64,000 nucleotides of DNA from Sutterella wadsworthensis (GTDB lineage: Bacteria > Pseudomonadota > Gammaproteobacteria > Burkholderiales > Burkholderiaceae_F): assembly GCF_003315195.1 (NCBI RefSeq), contig NZ_QNRV01000011.1, positions 1-64,000 of the forward strand. Reading direction: 5' to 3'. The translations under genes and the position numbers were made by a program. The notes beneath the pieces were generated by a model. It ran no database searches. It saw only the letters and a list, made by a program, of their open reading frames with translations, and was not told the DNA's origin. This document shows positions 7,351 to 16,133 of this stretch, in pieces (the stretch's first letter is position 1; the number at the start of each line of letters is the position of its first letter).

Positions 7351-8223
7351 ATGCGACGTTTTTCTCAAGAATGGTTTGACGCTCTCAGCCGCTGCCGCTT
7401 TGCCGGGCAGTGGCCTGACTGGAGCGGGCCTCGGGCTGCACCGGTCATGCCCTGGATTACCGCGCCGATTCATCCCTATTTACGAAAGGCTTTTGATCAC
7501 ATGGGCGAGGTGCGGGAGCTTAATCCCGGCGACTGGCTCTATCCCCATGTCCAAGTGCGCAGCTATATGCTGGTGGAGGCGGGACTGACCGGACGCATTG
7601 TCGCAACGGTCGACGGACAGTCCGGCGCAGGGGCAATGGCGCTTTCCACTCCCATGCGCAATGCCGCAGGGAACCTGAATTGGCTCACGCATCGTTCGGC
7701 TATCGGACGTTATCAGGCGCTCTCTCACGTGCGCCTGCGAGAAATTCCGCATAGTGAAGCGCTCGCTTTTCTGATGCAGGCAGACAAGGATTTTTATCTG
7801 GCGCTTTACGCGCAGATGGAACTCATCAATCTTTCTGACCGGTTCGGCTTTGCCATTTTGGCGCTGCTGCCGGCCATTGACCGCTTCAAGGCGCTCCTCA
7901 CTGCCTGGTCGCTTTTTTACGGTGAGGTTTCTGAGGGACCTCGCGGACTGCGGATCCGGGTGCCCATACCGGGCCGTAAAAACCACATTGCTCAAGTCAT
8001 CCGAACCTCGAGCGTGACGCTCGACGGTATTCTGCGGGAGCTCAAAACCGCAGAGAACTGGGAGCGGGAGGGCGACTTTGTCACCTTTAATGCTTCAACG
8101 CTTCAGAGCGTGCATGAATGGATGCGTCATGCAGAAGGCAAGGATGCTTATTTGGCAAGGCCCGCACGCGTGGAAGATATGCTGCTGGCGGCGCAGGCAG
8201 AAGCTGCTGAGATCATTCATTAG
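7351..8223 (+). CDS. Crp/Fnr-like transcriptional regulator, possible
   Basis: A 290-residue soluble protein. The N-terminal part looks like a degenerate cyclic-nucleotide-binding barrel (LNPGDWLYPHVQVRSYMLVEAGLTG near 55-80), followed by a long helix region and a C-terminal winged helix-turn-helix stretch around residues 205-250 (HIAQVIRTSSVTLDGILREL), as in Crp/Fnr proteins. No FNR-type cysteine set is seen. It lies 180 bases after the nucleoside hydrolase and in the same direction, so it may control that operon. The start is uncertain: ATG 7351 has no good ribosome-binding site, and ATG 7447 is an alternative. A bidirectional terminator follows. Confidence 0.6.
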   Translation: MRRFSQEWFDALSRCRFAGQWPDWSGPRAAPVMPWITAPIHPYLRKAFDHMGEVRELNPGDWLYPHVQVRSYMLVEAGLTGRIVATVDGQSGAGAMALSTPMRNAAGNLNWLTHRSAIGRYQALSHVRLREIPHSEALAFLMQADKDFYLALYAQMELINLSDRFGFAILALLPAIDRFKALLTAWSLFYGEVSEGPRGLRIRVPIPGRKNHIAQVIRTSSVTLDGILRELKTAENWEREGDFVTFNASTLQSVHEWMRHAEGKDAYLARPARVEDMLLAAQAEAAEIIH

Positions 8224-8260
8224 CTAAAGACAACCTTCGGCCCAAGCATTTCTAAAGGGC

Positions 8261-8302
8261 AAAAAGAAGCCCGAACCTTTCAGCAGAGGTTCGGGCTTGT
8301 CT
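8261..8302. terminator. Bidirectional terminator
   Basis: AAGCCCGAACCT (8267-8278) pairs perfectly with 8287-8298. T residues follow on the plus strand, and a run of A precedes it, which gives T on the minus strand. It separates the regulator gene from the convergent BASS copy 3. Confidence 0.85.
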
Positions 8303-8418
8303 TTATGAGGAGCGCTGTCGGCAGGCGGTGCGGTGTTTTGTCGAATTCACGAAATAATGTGAGCCGATTGGAATTCTTCAAAACATTTTAGAGCGGGACT
8401 GCCGACAGGTCTTAAGCC

Positions 8419-9441
8419 TTAAGCTGCAGAGCGTTTGGCCGTTTTGGATTCTTGAACTTCGCGTTCGATACGATCGAAAAAGGATTCTTTTTCGCCGGCA
8501 TCGCGCCACTTCTGAACCCAGGAGGCAACGGCGGGGCTAGCCACATTGTGCCAAAGGGCGGCTACGGCAGCCGGCAGGGCGGTTGCAGGGGCGGCAGCGA
8601 AGTGGAGGGTGGCAAGCGCTACAGCCAGGCCGGAGTTCTGCATGCCAACCTCAAACGCAAGGGTTTTGCGCTTGGAGAGCGACATGCCCATGAAGCGTGC
8701 TGCATACCAGCCGAGCAGCATGCCGACGGCATTCTGCACGGCAACCGCGGCGAAGATCAAGAGCCCGACATTGAGGAGCTGGGCACGGGTTGCGGCAACG
8801 ACAGCAGCGGCGATGACCACGATGGCGCCAACGGAGACGATCGGAAGCGCAGCCACGCACTTTTCAACGTTTTTATCCCCCGCGAGCTTATGGATGACGA
8901 CGCCGGCGGCGATCGGGAGCAGGATCATCTGGACGATCGAAAGGAACATCGAAGCCGGATCGATGGCAAGCCACTGATTGGCAAAAACGTGCATCAAGGC
9001 CGGCGTTACGATCGGCGCGAGCAGCGTCGTGCAGGACGTCACCGTCACCGAAAGCGCCACATCGCCGCGGGCGATGAAAGTCACCACATTCGAGGCGGTG
9101 CCGCCGGGCGCGCAGCCCAGAAGCATCATGCCGACCGCAACATCTGCCGGAAGGTTGAGCAGAACGCAGAGCGCATAAGCCGAAAGCGGCATGATCGTGA
9201 ACTGTGCCACGACCCCTGTCAGTACTTCTTTCGGACGGCGGACCACCTCACGGAAATCAGCCGTCGAAAGCGTGAGGCCCATGCCGAACATCACCACACC
9301 GAGGAGCACCGGAACATAAGGACCGACCAACTTGAAAATCTCGGGGAAAATGAATCCGAGAATGCCGAAGATAATCACCCACAGGGCGAAGGTCTTGTTC
9401 ACAAACTGGCTCACTTTCACGAGATATTTCATATCGTTCAT
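8419..9441 (-). CDS. Bile acid:sodium symporter (BASS) family transporter, copy 3
   Basis: The third BASS/SBF transporter of the window, 340 residues, on the minus strand. It keeps the family blocks GMGLTLSTADFREVVRRPKE near residue 50, GCAPGGTASNVVTFIARGD near 115 and FEVGMQNSGLAVALATLHF near 255, but is more diverged than copies 1 and 2. ATG 9441 is used; ATG 9432 aligns better with the second Met of the other copies. Its leader has the same type of 7-bp/7-nt hairpin behind an AAGGAG site. It ends at a bidirectional terminator. Substrate unknown. Confidence 0.9.
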   Translation of the reverse strand: MNDMKYLVKVSQFVNKTFALWVIIFGILGFIFPEIFKLVGPYVPVLLGVVMFGMGLTLSTADFREVVRRPKEVLTGVVAQFTIMPLSAYALCVLLNLPADVAVGMMLLGCAPGGTASNVVTFIARGDVALSVTVTSCTTLLAPIVTPALMHVFANQWLAIDPASMFLSIVQMILLPIAAGVVIHKLAGDKNVEKCVAALPIVSVGAIVVIAAAVVAATRAQLLNVGLLIFAAVAVQNAVGMLLGWYAARFMGMSLSKRKTLAFEVGMQNSGLAVALATLHFAAAPATALPAAVAALWHNVASPAVASWVQKWRDAGEKESFFDRIEREVQESKTAKRSAA

Positions 9442-9442
9442 T

Positions 9443-9470
9443 CAATGCGTTTTTAGCGCATTGACTCCTT
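9443..9470 (-). promoter_or_regulatory. SD-hairpin element in the third BASS leader
   Basis: On the minus strand AAGGAGT (9470-9464) is followed by a perfect 7-bp hairpin, CAATGCG/CGCATTG, with loop CTAAAAA, and ATG 9441 begins one base after the stem. The stem also contains ATG-CGC-TAA (9461-9453), a three-codon frame Met-Arg-stop at good distance from AAGGAG. Confidence 0.6.
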
Positions 9471-9823
9471 AAATGCCCAAAGGCTGACAAATGTCTTCAT
9501 AGTGCAGCGGCGGGAAGCGCTGAGTTGCCGGAGTGCTGAAGTCCGAAAACTGCTTCCCTTGCAAAGAAGTGTTTGAAGAAGAAACGACCTTAGCTGGGGT
9601 CATTTCGGCCGCACTTTTTTGTGCGGGTTTGTCTACTCTACGGGCAATGCGCTCTGTTTTGGGGCGCTGGGGGAGCGAAGACCGTCAGTTCTGAAACATT
9701 CCCTGAGAAATGTTGACTGCAATAACGTTTTCCCCCTAAACGAAAGCGCTTAGTGAGGCATTGCGAAGGATGATGAACCGAATTTGAGCGGAGCGGCAGG
9801 CCGTGAAAGAAGCCGGACTCGGC
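9471..9823. other. Intergenic region with divergent-facing ends
   Basis: About 350 bases between the start of BASS copy 3 and the end of the DUF3261-like gene. It holds a small hairpin, CCGCAC-TTTTTT-GTGCGG (9609-9626), and a dyad around 9690-9712. No gene or firm promoter was recognised. Confidence 0.35.
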
Positions 9824-10531
9824 TTAAAGCAAAGATTCAATCTGCAGCGTATAGCCTTCCGGTTCATTTTCGATGGTAATCATCGAACGTGAGCCCATCT
9901 GGGTGATGTGTGCGCGCAAAAGGGCTGTGCCCTCGGACGAGAGTTCACGGATTTCGGTGGGACCTTGACGGTGACTCGAAAACACGAAGCCGCTGGGGAC
10001 GGCGGCCGTAATGCTTTGTGTCGGCCATAAAGTGAAGGTCAGGTCACGCAGAAGCCGTTCGGCGGAGATGCGTTCATCCAGACGCGGACTCCGTGCTTCG
10101 GTGATCGTACTGCCGTCCCAGGTGATGCGCCAGACCGTCATGCTGAGCGCGGAGAAAACCGCATTGACGCTGCCTGGAGCAGAGAGCACTGTCGCTCGAA
10201 GGGGCGGAACCGCAGCCGGAGCGCCATGCTGGGCGGCTTTGGGGCTGAAGCGAATGACAATCTGCTGGTCGAGGGAGAGCTGCGGAGCGTCAGCAATTGC
10301 CGGCAGAAAAACAGGTACGAAAGAGCGTTCCTTGGCTGCAGCCGAGGGCTTCTGAGGCTGAGGACGTTCAGCAGTCTTGCCGGATTGTACGGAGGGTTTC
10401 CTCTGAAGCGGCTTAGCTGTCTTCTGCGAAGTTGTCTGGCTGCCTTCAGCGGCCTTTTTCAATGCACAGCCCGAAAGCAGCGAAACTGCGAAGAGCGCGG
10501 TAAGGAAAAGTCGGCGTGAGCGGACGGGCAT
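9824..10531 (-). CDS. DUF3261-like outer-membrane lipoprotein
   Basis: A 235-residue lipoprotein: basic RSRR at 4-7, hydrophobic stretch, then lipobox LSGC with Cys22. A low-complexity region rich in Lys, Gln, Pro and Ala spans about 25-70. The rest has an LRATVLSAPGSVNAVFSALSMTVWRITWDG stretch like DUF3261 proteins, which occur in aryl-polyene and related outer-membrane lipid loci beside MMPL exporters; that is the context here. ATG 10531 is chosen for GGAGG five bases upstream. The family's biochemical role is not established; it probably helps move or accept a lipid at the outer membrane. Confidence 0.65.
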   Translation of the reverse strand: MPVRSRRLFLTALFAVSLLSGCALKKAAEGSQTTSQKTAKPLQRKPSVQSGKTAERPQPQKPSAAAKERSFVPVFLPAIADAPQLSLDQQIVIRFSPKAAQHGAPAAVPPLRATVLSAPGSVNAVFSALSMTVWRITWDGSTITEARSPRLDERISAERLLRDLTFTLWPTQSITAAVPSGFVFSSHRQGPTEIRELSSEGTALLRAHITQMGSRSMITIENEPEGYTLQIESLL

Positions 10532-10611
10532 GAAAGCCTCCGAAGAAGTTAAGGTTCGGCGGCGGTTTCCGTCCGATATCAAATGTTAGCGCATGGCAGA
10601 CTTTTGCACGT

Positions 10612-10788
10612 TTATCGATGCCATCGAGGATGGTGCGGCGGCAGCGGACGAATGACGGGGGCGGCGGGTCTGGGCTTTGGCGGCGGGGGTGCACGGTGCG
10701 GTGCAGCGACGCAGCCCGAGAGCGTGAGCACCCCGGCGATGCCGGTGAAAAAAGCAGACCGCAGAAATGTTCGGCGTGAATACGGCAT
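10612..10788 (-). CDS. Small proline-rich lipoprotein (58 aa)
   Basis: A short minus-strand gene between the MMPL exporter and the DUF3261-like gene. It begins MPYSRRTFLRSAFF, continues with a hydrophobic stretch to lipobox LSGC (Cys26), and then has a proline- and arginine-rich tail with PPPPKP and PLPPHHP, ending at TAA 10612. AGGAG lies seven bases upstream of ATG 10788. The twin arginine is followed by TFL, as in some Tat signals. No family is recognised. The clean signal and ribosome-binding site make it a real gene; it is probably anchored in the envelope and acts with its neighbours. Confidence 0.65.
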   Translation of the reverse strand: MPYSRRTFLRSAFFTGIAGVLTLSGCVAAPHRAPPPPKPRPAAPVIRPLPPHHPRWHR

Positions 10789-10936
10789 AACAATCTCCTA
10801 ATCGAATGGAATCCGCGCAGCCGCCCGGAACCTTCGCCCCCAAGGGCGAGATATCGCTGACAGATGCTTGCTCTCATCTTAGGCATGAGGAACTTAGGAG
10901 AGACTGTGGCGGCATATACGAGAGAGACGCACGACC

Positions 10937-13366
10937 TCAGCGCTTATCAGCGGCCGGACGCAAGAGGGGCGTCGCTGCCCAAACAATGCTTTGACCCACC
11001 AGCACGGTAATGCCGAAAGCGCGGAGTGCAGGCGTAGCGGAAAATACCAGCAGTCCAAAAGAAAGGAGCGTCGTAACGCCCGAAAAAAGGACGGCGGCAG
11101 AGGTGCGGCCGTCGCTGGGGCTCCCTGTGAGGAAGATGCCGTAGTCAACGCCCAGGCCAAGCACTAAAACGAGACCCAGCGCGGTGAAAATGGTGACTGG
11201 CGTTCCCGTCCAGCCAAAGACGGCCAGTGCGGCAAGAATGCCTAGGGCCGAGGGCAGTACGGCGCGCCAGCTCTCACGCCCGAAACGAAGCGCTAAAAGC
11301 GCCCAGAGGAGCACGATGCCGGCGGCGAGCACCATGAGAATGAGGTCTCTGTAAAGCGAGAGCCCCTCGCTCATGCCGCGCGTGATGTCCACAAAATAAG
11401 CGCCCGGCACCGCTTCGGCGGCCTTCGTTAAGAAGGGAAGGTGCTTAGGCTCAACGCCGGCGAGCATCAGGACCGTGACGGCGCGCCCGGGCTCGTTCTC
11501 GAGCACGAAGCGATGAGTGAGCTCTCGCCACGGCGTACTTTCTAAGTCATTCAAGGCCATTCGCTGGGCGTCAGGCCCTTTTGGCGAAGCTCCGAGGAGC
11601 TCAAGCAGCCGGGGGGCGGCGGCAGCCGTTGCCGCGGCAACGAGATCTCTGTCAGCATCCTGTTTGGCATCCGAGGGCAGCAGCATGGAAAGCCCGGAAG
11701 GCGTGAGGCTCTTGAGTTCAGGTATGGCCTGCAAAGCAGACAAGAGCGCTTCTTCGTGCTCGAGCGTTTCACTCAATGTCGGACCCTGCAGGACAAAAGC
11801 TTGAGCCGGTGACGGGAGCGCCAAGGCGCGCGACACTGCCAGCTGGCTCTCGAGGAGCTTTTGGGGCGCTCCCTGCAGGTCTCGGATGCCCGCGTCAAAT
11901 TGCATGCGCGAGAGGCCAAAGAGAAGCGCTGCGGCAAAAAGGGCGAGGCCGAAGAGAACCGCAGGACGTCTGAGTGCCGAGGCGTCTAGTCTCGGAAGCT
12001 TCGGGAGCGCTTGGGCGATGAGCCGCATCAGCCGCGTCTGGTCTTTAGGCACCCAACGCTCCAGTCGAGGAAGCACCGTCAAGACGGTGAAGAGCGTTCC
12101 GACGACGCCGCAGGCGGCGAGGACGGCCATCTGCCGAAGACCGGGCAGCGGCGTGAGCGCAAGCGTGCAGTATGCGGCGGCAGTGGAAAGCGCTGCCGAG
12201 AGGAGCGCGCCGGCCATGCGGCGGCGGCGCGCTTGTGCGGATTCTCCGGCAGTCTTGAGGGCAAACCAATGCGAAGAGTAGTCAATCGATACGCCGATCA
12301 GCGTTGCGCCGAAAACGAAGGTAATGAGCGAGAGCGTGCCGAAGACGGCAAAAGAGGCGCCCAGCGCAAGCGTGAAGCCGAGGAGAATGGTTCCGGCCAT
12401 CAGCAAGAGCACGACGGGACTGCCGAAAAGCGCCCAAGCTAATGCAAAGACACTGATGGTCGAGAGGGTGCCGATAAAGGTGAGTTCGCGCTGTGCGCGG
12501 GCAGCGATCGCATCGGTAAAGAGCGGTACGCCGGCCGCTTCGATCTGGACGGAGGCTCCGTGCCCCACCGCATCCTGAGCGGCGTTTTGAGCGTCTTCGA
12601 GCGTCTGCGCAAAATGAGCTTTCCCGGCTGCCGCAAGGTTTTCGTCCGCGGTGAAAAAAAGCACGCGGGCGGTTTCTCCTGTCGGCACCGTCTTTAATTC
12701 GATATCCGTGCGGCCGTTATTTGAAGAGACGCGCCAAGGGAGGCGCTTAAGTTCTTCGGTGAGCCAATGGTCATAGGTGCAGAACGGATCATTGGCAAAG
12801 CCGAGAATCCTGAGCGACACGGCGCTCGTGAGACAGCCGACGGCTCGCTCTGTCAGCCGTTCGCTGCGGCTCGGTTCCGGGAGGCCAATGAGGCTCCTGA
12901 GCGCACTTCTGTCGGCATCCGAAAGCAGTCGGCCGGCGGCATGCGGAATTTTGGGGACAGCACCAGCCCCAAAATGCTCCGGAGAGCGCTCTGAAAGGGC
13001 GGGTGAAGCGAGCAGTACGTTCCGTACTGCCGCTTGAGCAGTCTCGGCGAGCTCTCTGAGTTTTTCTGCCGCCCCAGCCGTTTCGCCCCTGACGCGAAGG
13101 AGCACGATGACATTGCCGGCTTCATCCTGACTCAGGCGGGCGCGCAGGGCGTCTTCAATATCGTCGGGAAGTTCCGGGGCTAATTCCGCTGGAATAAGTG
13201 ACGCGAGACTTGTATCAAAAGCGCGGTGAGTGAATCGGTCGCAAAGCACCCATGAAGAGAGTGCAAGCAGGACGATGAGGCAGCCGAGCGCAAGCCGACC
13301 GCGTCCGACTTCCAAAAAACTGAGAAGTCCGTCAAGGATTTTTTGAGCGCGGTGCTGTACGGTCAA
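10937..13366 (-). CDS. MMPL-family (RND-like) exporter
   Basis: A large inner-membrane exporter of the MMPL type, 809 residues: one N-terminal membrane segment (about 27-45), a periplasmic domain to about 260, five to six membrane segments around 265-430, a second single segment near 450, another periplasmic domain, and a final cluster from about 660 to the end. FGATLIGVSIDYSSHW and LVLGLGVDYGIFLTG carry the conserved GxDYxxF-like membrane motif. Such proteins move lipids or lipid-linked polyenes across the envelope. The first start is TTG 13366 with no Shine-Dalgarno sequence; it overlaps the stop of a 40-codon frame (TTGA), which suggests coupling or frameshifting. The neighbours are two lipoproteins. 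Confidence 0.85.
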   Translation of the reverse strand: MTVQHRAQKILDGLLSFLEVGRGRLALGCLIVLLALSSWVLCDRFTHRAFDTSLASLIPAELAPELPDDIEDALRARLSQDEAGNVIVLLRVRGETAGAAEKLRELAETAQAAVRNVLLASPALSERSPEHFGAGAVPKIPHAAGRLLSDADRSALRSLIGLPEPSRSERLTERAVGCLTSAVSLRILGFANDPFCTYDHWLTEELKRLPWRVSSNNGRTDIELKTVPTGETARVLFFTADENLAAAGKAHFAQTLEDAQNAAQDAVGHGASVQIEAAGVPLFTDAIAARAQRELTFIGTLSTISVFALAWALFGSPVVLLLMAGTILLGFTLALGASFAVFGTLSLITFVFGATLIGVSIDYSSHWFALKTAGESAQARRRRMAGALLSAALSTAAAYCTLALTPLPGLRQMAVLAACGVVGTLFTVLTVLPRLERWVPKDQTRLMRLIAQALPKLPRLDASALRRPAVLFGLALFAAALLFGLSRMQFDAGIRDLQGAPQKLLESQLAVSRALALPSPAQAFVLQGPTLSETLEHEEALLSALQAIPELKSLTPSGLSMLLPSDAKQDADRDLVAAATAAAAPRLLELLGASPKGPDAQRMALNDLESTPWRELTHRFVLENEPGRAVTVLMLAGVEPKHLPFLTKAAEAVPGAYFVDITRGMSEGLSLYRDLILMVLAAGIVLLWALLALRFGRESWRAVLPSALGILAALAVFGWTGTPVTIFTALGLVLVLGLGVDYGIFLTGSPSDGRTSAAVLFSGVTTLLSFGLLVFSATPALRAFGITVLVGQSIVWAATPLLRPAADKR

Positions 13367-13485
13367 CGTGAAAACTTTTTTTGAGTAAGAGAGGAAGTCG
13401 GCGTTCGAGTCGATTCGCCGAAGGAGAAAAGCGAATGAATGAACAGGAACGCCGCGAAGAAGATGCTCGCGGCAATGCTGAGCAT
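13363..13485 (-). CDS. Possible 40-aa hydrophobic peptide upstream of the MMPL gene
   Basis: A minus-strand frame from ATG 13485 to TGA 13363 encodes MLSIAASIFFAAFLFIHSLF followed by a polar tail. The N-terminus resembles a signal or membrane anchor. Its stop overlaps the TTG start of the MMPL gene by two bases. Near its end the codons CAA AAA AAG contain A AAA AAG, the canonical -1 slippery heptamer, and a -1 shift there enters the MMPL frame. The ribosome-binding site is weak. It may be a real small protein, a coupling leader, or chance. Confidence 0.35.
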   Translation of the reverse strand: MLSIAASIFFAAFLFIHSLFSFGESTRTPTSSLTQKKFSR

Positions 13486-13512
13486 CTCGCTTCAGTCAGA
13501 GATCAAAGCGCC

Positions 13513-14082
13513 TTAGGCCGGATGACCGCAGGTGAAGCAGAAGACGGGTTCATAGGTGGCCGGCAGCTTCATGCGTTTGCCGAGCTCGGGACCTGCAACC
13601 GAACCGCGCGCAACGCCGCCGAGACCGAGTGCGGTGCCGGCCAGATACGCGGCTTCGACCATGGTGCCGGCATCGAGATAAGCCCAGTGCGGCCGAGCCA
13701 TCTGCGTGCGGGGCGTCGCTTCAACGATAAAGACGAGTGTTACAGGGGCCGTATCAACAAAAGCGTGCTGTCCCATCGTTGACGCTGCGCGGAGGTCTTC
13801 CGGGGTCAGAAGCTCGAGCGTATTCTTGGACGCATTCCAGCGCCATGCGCCGTCAGCGCGCAGAACACAGACCGAGACAGTGCGCAGATCGAGGCAGGAG
13901 GGAACGGTCCGCTTTCCGTCAGGACGCGTGATGCCGGCCGTGCACCAAAGGAGCGTTGAAAGATCTGCGTCGGAAATGGGCTCGGTCGTAAAGGAGCGAA
14001 TGGTTTTGCGTGCCTTCAGAGCTTCCGTGAGCGTCATCTTCAGTTCGCGCGGAGCGGGCAGCTCAATTGTTTTTGTTGTCAT
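13513..14082 (-). CDS. Nitroreductase family protein
   Basis: A 189-residue FMN-dependent oxidoreductase of the nitroreductase superfamily (SagB-like sub-branch). The start is marked by GGAGG six bases upstream of ATG 14082. Family features are RKTIRSFTTEPISDADLSTLLW near residue 25 (FMN phosphate contacts), a central AGTMVEAAYLAGTALGLGG block near 145, and a short C-terminal PVFCFTCGHP. It probably uses NAD(P)H and FMN to reduce a small organic compound; the substrate is unknown. It lies upstream of the MMPL gene on the same strand and may be co-transcribed. Confidence 0.85.
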   Translation of the reverse strand: MTTKTIELPAPRELKMTLTEALKARKTIRSFTTEPISDADLSTLLWCTAGITRPDGKRTVPSCLDLRTVSVCVLRADGAWRWNASKNTLELLTPEDLRAASTMGQHAFVDTAPVTLVFIVEATPRTQMARPHWAYLDAGTMVEAAYLAGTALGLGGVARGSVAGPELGKRMKLPATYEPVFCFTCGHPA

Positions 14083-14173
14083 AAAACCCTCCAGAGAAAG
14101 ACGGTGCCTTTCAACCAGCAATGATTGTAGTTCCGCAGTGTGATGCTGTATGTATTCCGGCTTCGTCCGGGAG

Positions 14174-14212
14174 CAAAAAAAGCGGCGGACTTCACTAAAG
14201 AGGTCCGCCGCT
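14174..14212 (-). terminator. Terminator of the gsi operon
   Basis: AGCGGCGGAC (14181-14190) pairs with 14203-14212, followed on the minus strand by seven T. Confidence 0.9.
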
Positions 14213-14239
14213 CATCGCTCTCACGCAGCGTTTGGCTGC

Positions 14240-15142
14240 TTAACGATTGGTGTCGACCTTCGGGTCAAGCGCATCGCGCAGACCGTCGCCCAAAAGGTTG
14301 AAGGCAAGCACCGTGAGGAAGATCGCAATCACGGGAAAGATCGCCGCGTGCGGCGCGGTGAGCAGGTCAGCGCGGGCTTCGTTAAGCATTGCACCCCATT
14401 CAGGCATCGGCGGCTGAGCGCCGAGCCCCAGGAAGGAGAGTGATGCCGCGGTGATGATTGACGTGCCGATACGCATCGAGAGATAAACCAGAATCACCGA
14501 GATCGTGCCGGGCAGAATATGGCGGAAAAGAAGCATCGTGTCGCTGATGCCCAGGCTTCGCGCCGCCTCCACATAGGTCTGGGTCTTCAGACTCAGTACA
14601 TTCGCGCGGACCAGACGAGCAAAGGCCGGAATCGAGAAAATCGCCACGGCTGCGACAACGTTGAGCATGCCGCCGCCGAGAATCGCCACAATGCCGATCG
14701 CGAGCAGAATGCCCGGGAAAGCAAAGAGCACGTCCGAAATACGCATGATGATGCGGTCAGGCCATCCTTCATAGAAACCGGCGATCAGGCCGAGAATCGT
14801 GCCGATGACAGCACCGGCGAAAACGGACGAAAAGCCGCAGACGAGCGAGATGCGGGTGCCGGCGACGATGCGGCTGAAGATGTCGCGCCCGAGGGCATCA
14901 ACGCCAAACCAATGCACGGCCGAAGGACCTTCATTCAGACGGTCGTAGTCGAAGAAGTTTTCCGGATCAAACGGCGTGATCATGGGGCCGACAATGGCGA
15001 CGATGATCAAAAAGAAGACGAATCCGGCAGCGGCCATCGCCACCGGCTGCTTCTTAAACTTGCGCCAGAACTCGCCCATCGGGGTGCGCAGCGCATCGTT
15101 GGACTTGGCAATGCGCGGATCCACTGCAGTTTCAGTACTCAT
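14240..15142 (-). CDS. gsiD: Glutathione/peptide ABC transporter permease GsiD-like
   Basis: Inner-membrane permease of the DppC/OppC type, 300 residues, last gene of the gsiABCD-like operon. It has an N-terminal membrane segment (about 35-57), a periplasmic loop with [28 protein letters not shown], and five further segments. The EAA loop for ATPase contact is near residue 190 ([21 protein letters not shown]). It pairs with GsiC to form the channel. The terminator at 14174 ends the operon. Glutathione as substrate is inferred from gene order and similarity to E. coli gsi; dipeptides are possible. Confidence 0.85.
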   Translation of the reverse strand: MSTETAVDPRIAKSNDALRTPMGEFWRKFKKQPVAMAAAGFVFFLIIVAIVGPMITPFDPENFFDYDRLNEGPSAVHWFGVDALGRDIFSRIVAGTRISLVCGFSSVFAGAVIGTILGLIAGFYEGWPDRIIMRISDVLFAFPGILLAIGIVAILGGGMLNVVAAVAIFSIPAFARLVRANVLSLKTQTYVEAARSLGISDTMLLFRHILPGTISVILVYLSMRIGTSIITAASLSFLGLGAQPPMPEWGAMLNEARADLLTAPHAAIFPVIAIFLTVLAFNLLGDGLRDALDPKVDTNR

Positions 15143-15163
15143 TTATTCACTCCGATTCTTCTT

Positions 15164-16084
15164 TTACTTGTAGCGGATCGACGGATTGATCCATCCGTAG
15201 AGCACGTCGACCACGAGGTTAATGACGATGAATTCAAGCGAAAAGAGCAGAACGCTCGCCTGAATCACAGGGTAGTCGCGCATGTCGACGGCGTCGACGA
15301 GCAGACGACCCATGCCGGGCCAGTTAAAGACCTTTTCCACCACGATGGAGCCGCCGAGCAGGAAGCCGAACTGCAGACCCATCATCGTGACCACGGGAAT
15401 CAAAGCATTGCGGAGCGCGTGCTTGGCAACGATCTTCGTTTCCGTCACGCCCTTGGCGCGGGCGGTGCGGATGTAGTCGTCATGGAGCACTTCCACGAAG
15501 GAGGCACGCGTGAAGCGGGCCATCACGGCGGCAACCGCTGCGCCGAGCGTGATCGACGGGAGAATGTAGTGCTTCCAGGATGAAGCGCCTACCGTCGGCA
15601 GCCAGCCGAGCTCAACGGAAAAGATTTCCATGAGCAGGATGCCGAGTGCAAAGGCCGGGAACGAAATACCGGAGACGGCGAGCGTCATGCCGATGCGGTC
15701 AGGCCACTTGTTGCGGTAGACCGCGGAAATCACGCCGATCACCAGACCGAAGATCACCGACCAAACCATGGAAGTGAGCGTGAGCCAGAGCGTCGGGCCG
15801 AAGCGTTCGCCGATTTCCTGAATCACCGGACGCTGGGATCGAATGGAGGTGCCGAAGTCGCCCTGACACGCGCCCACCACAAAGTTCACGAACTGCTCAG
15901 GGATCGAGCGGTCCAGACCCAGACTGTGGCGGATCATTTCCACCGTCGCTTCGTCAGCTTCCGGGCCGGCAGCCAAACGTGCCGGGTCGCCCGGGAGCAG
16001 GTGAATGAAGAAGAAGACGCAGACCGCCACGATGATGAGCGTGGGGATCATCCCGAGGAGTCGCTTGATGAAATATCTCAGCAT
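15164..16084 (-). CDS. gsiC: Glutathione/peptide ABC transporter permease GsiC-like
   Basis: Inner-membrane permease of the DppB/OppB type, 306 residues, the same length as E. coli GsiC and very similar to it as I recall that sequence. Shared stretches are LPGDPARL near residue 31, [13 protein letters not shown] near 140, LGWLPTVGA near 165, [13 protein letters not shown] near 195 and [14 protein letters not shown] near 245. Six membrane segments are expected; the EAA loop is [13 protein letters not shown]. It lies 21 bases before gsiD. The close match to GsiC is the strongest support for naming the operon gsi. Confidence 0.88.
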   Translation of the reverse strand: MLRYFIKRLLGMIPTLIIVAVCVFFFIHLLPGDPARLAAGPEADEATVEMIRHSLGLDRSIPEQFVNFVVGACQGDFGTSIRSQRPVIQEIGERFGPTLWLTLTSMVWSVIFGLVIGVISAVYRNKWPDRIGMTLAVSGISFPAFALGILLMEIFSVELGWLPTVGASSWKHYILPSITLGAAVAAVMARFTRASFVEVLHDDYIRTARAKGVTETKIVAKHALRNALIPVVTMMGLQFGFLLGGSIVVEKVFNWPGMGRLLVDAVDMRDYPVIQASVLLFSLEFIVINLVVDVLYGWINPSIRYK

Positions 16085-16133
16085 GGAACTTTCTGCCTGC
16101 TTGTTTGTTGTTGATTTGTTCCTGAACTCGTCT

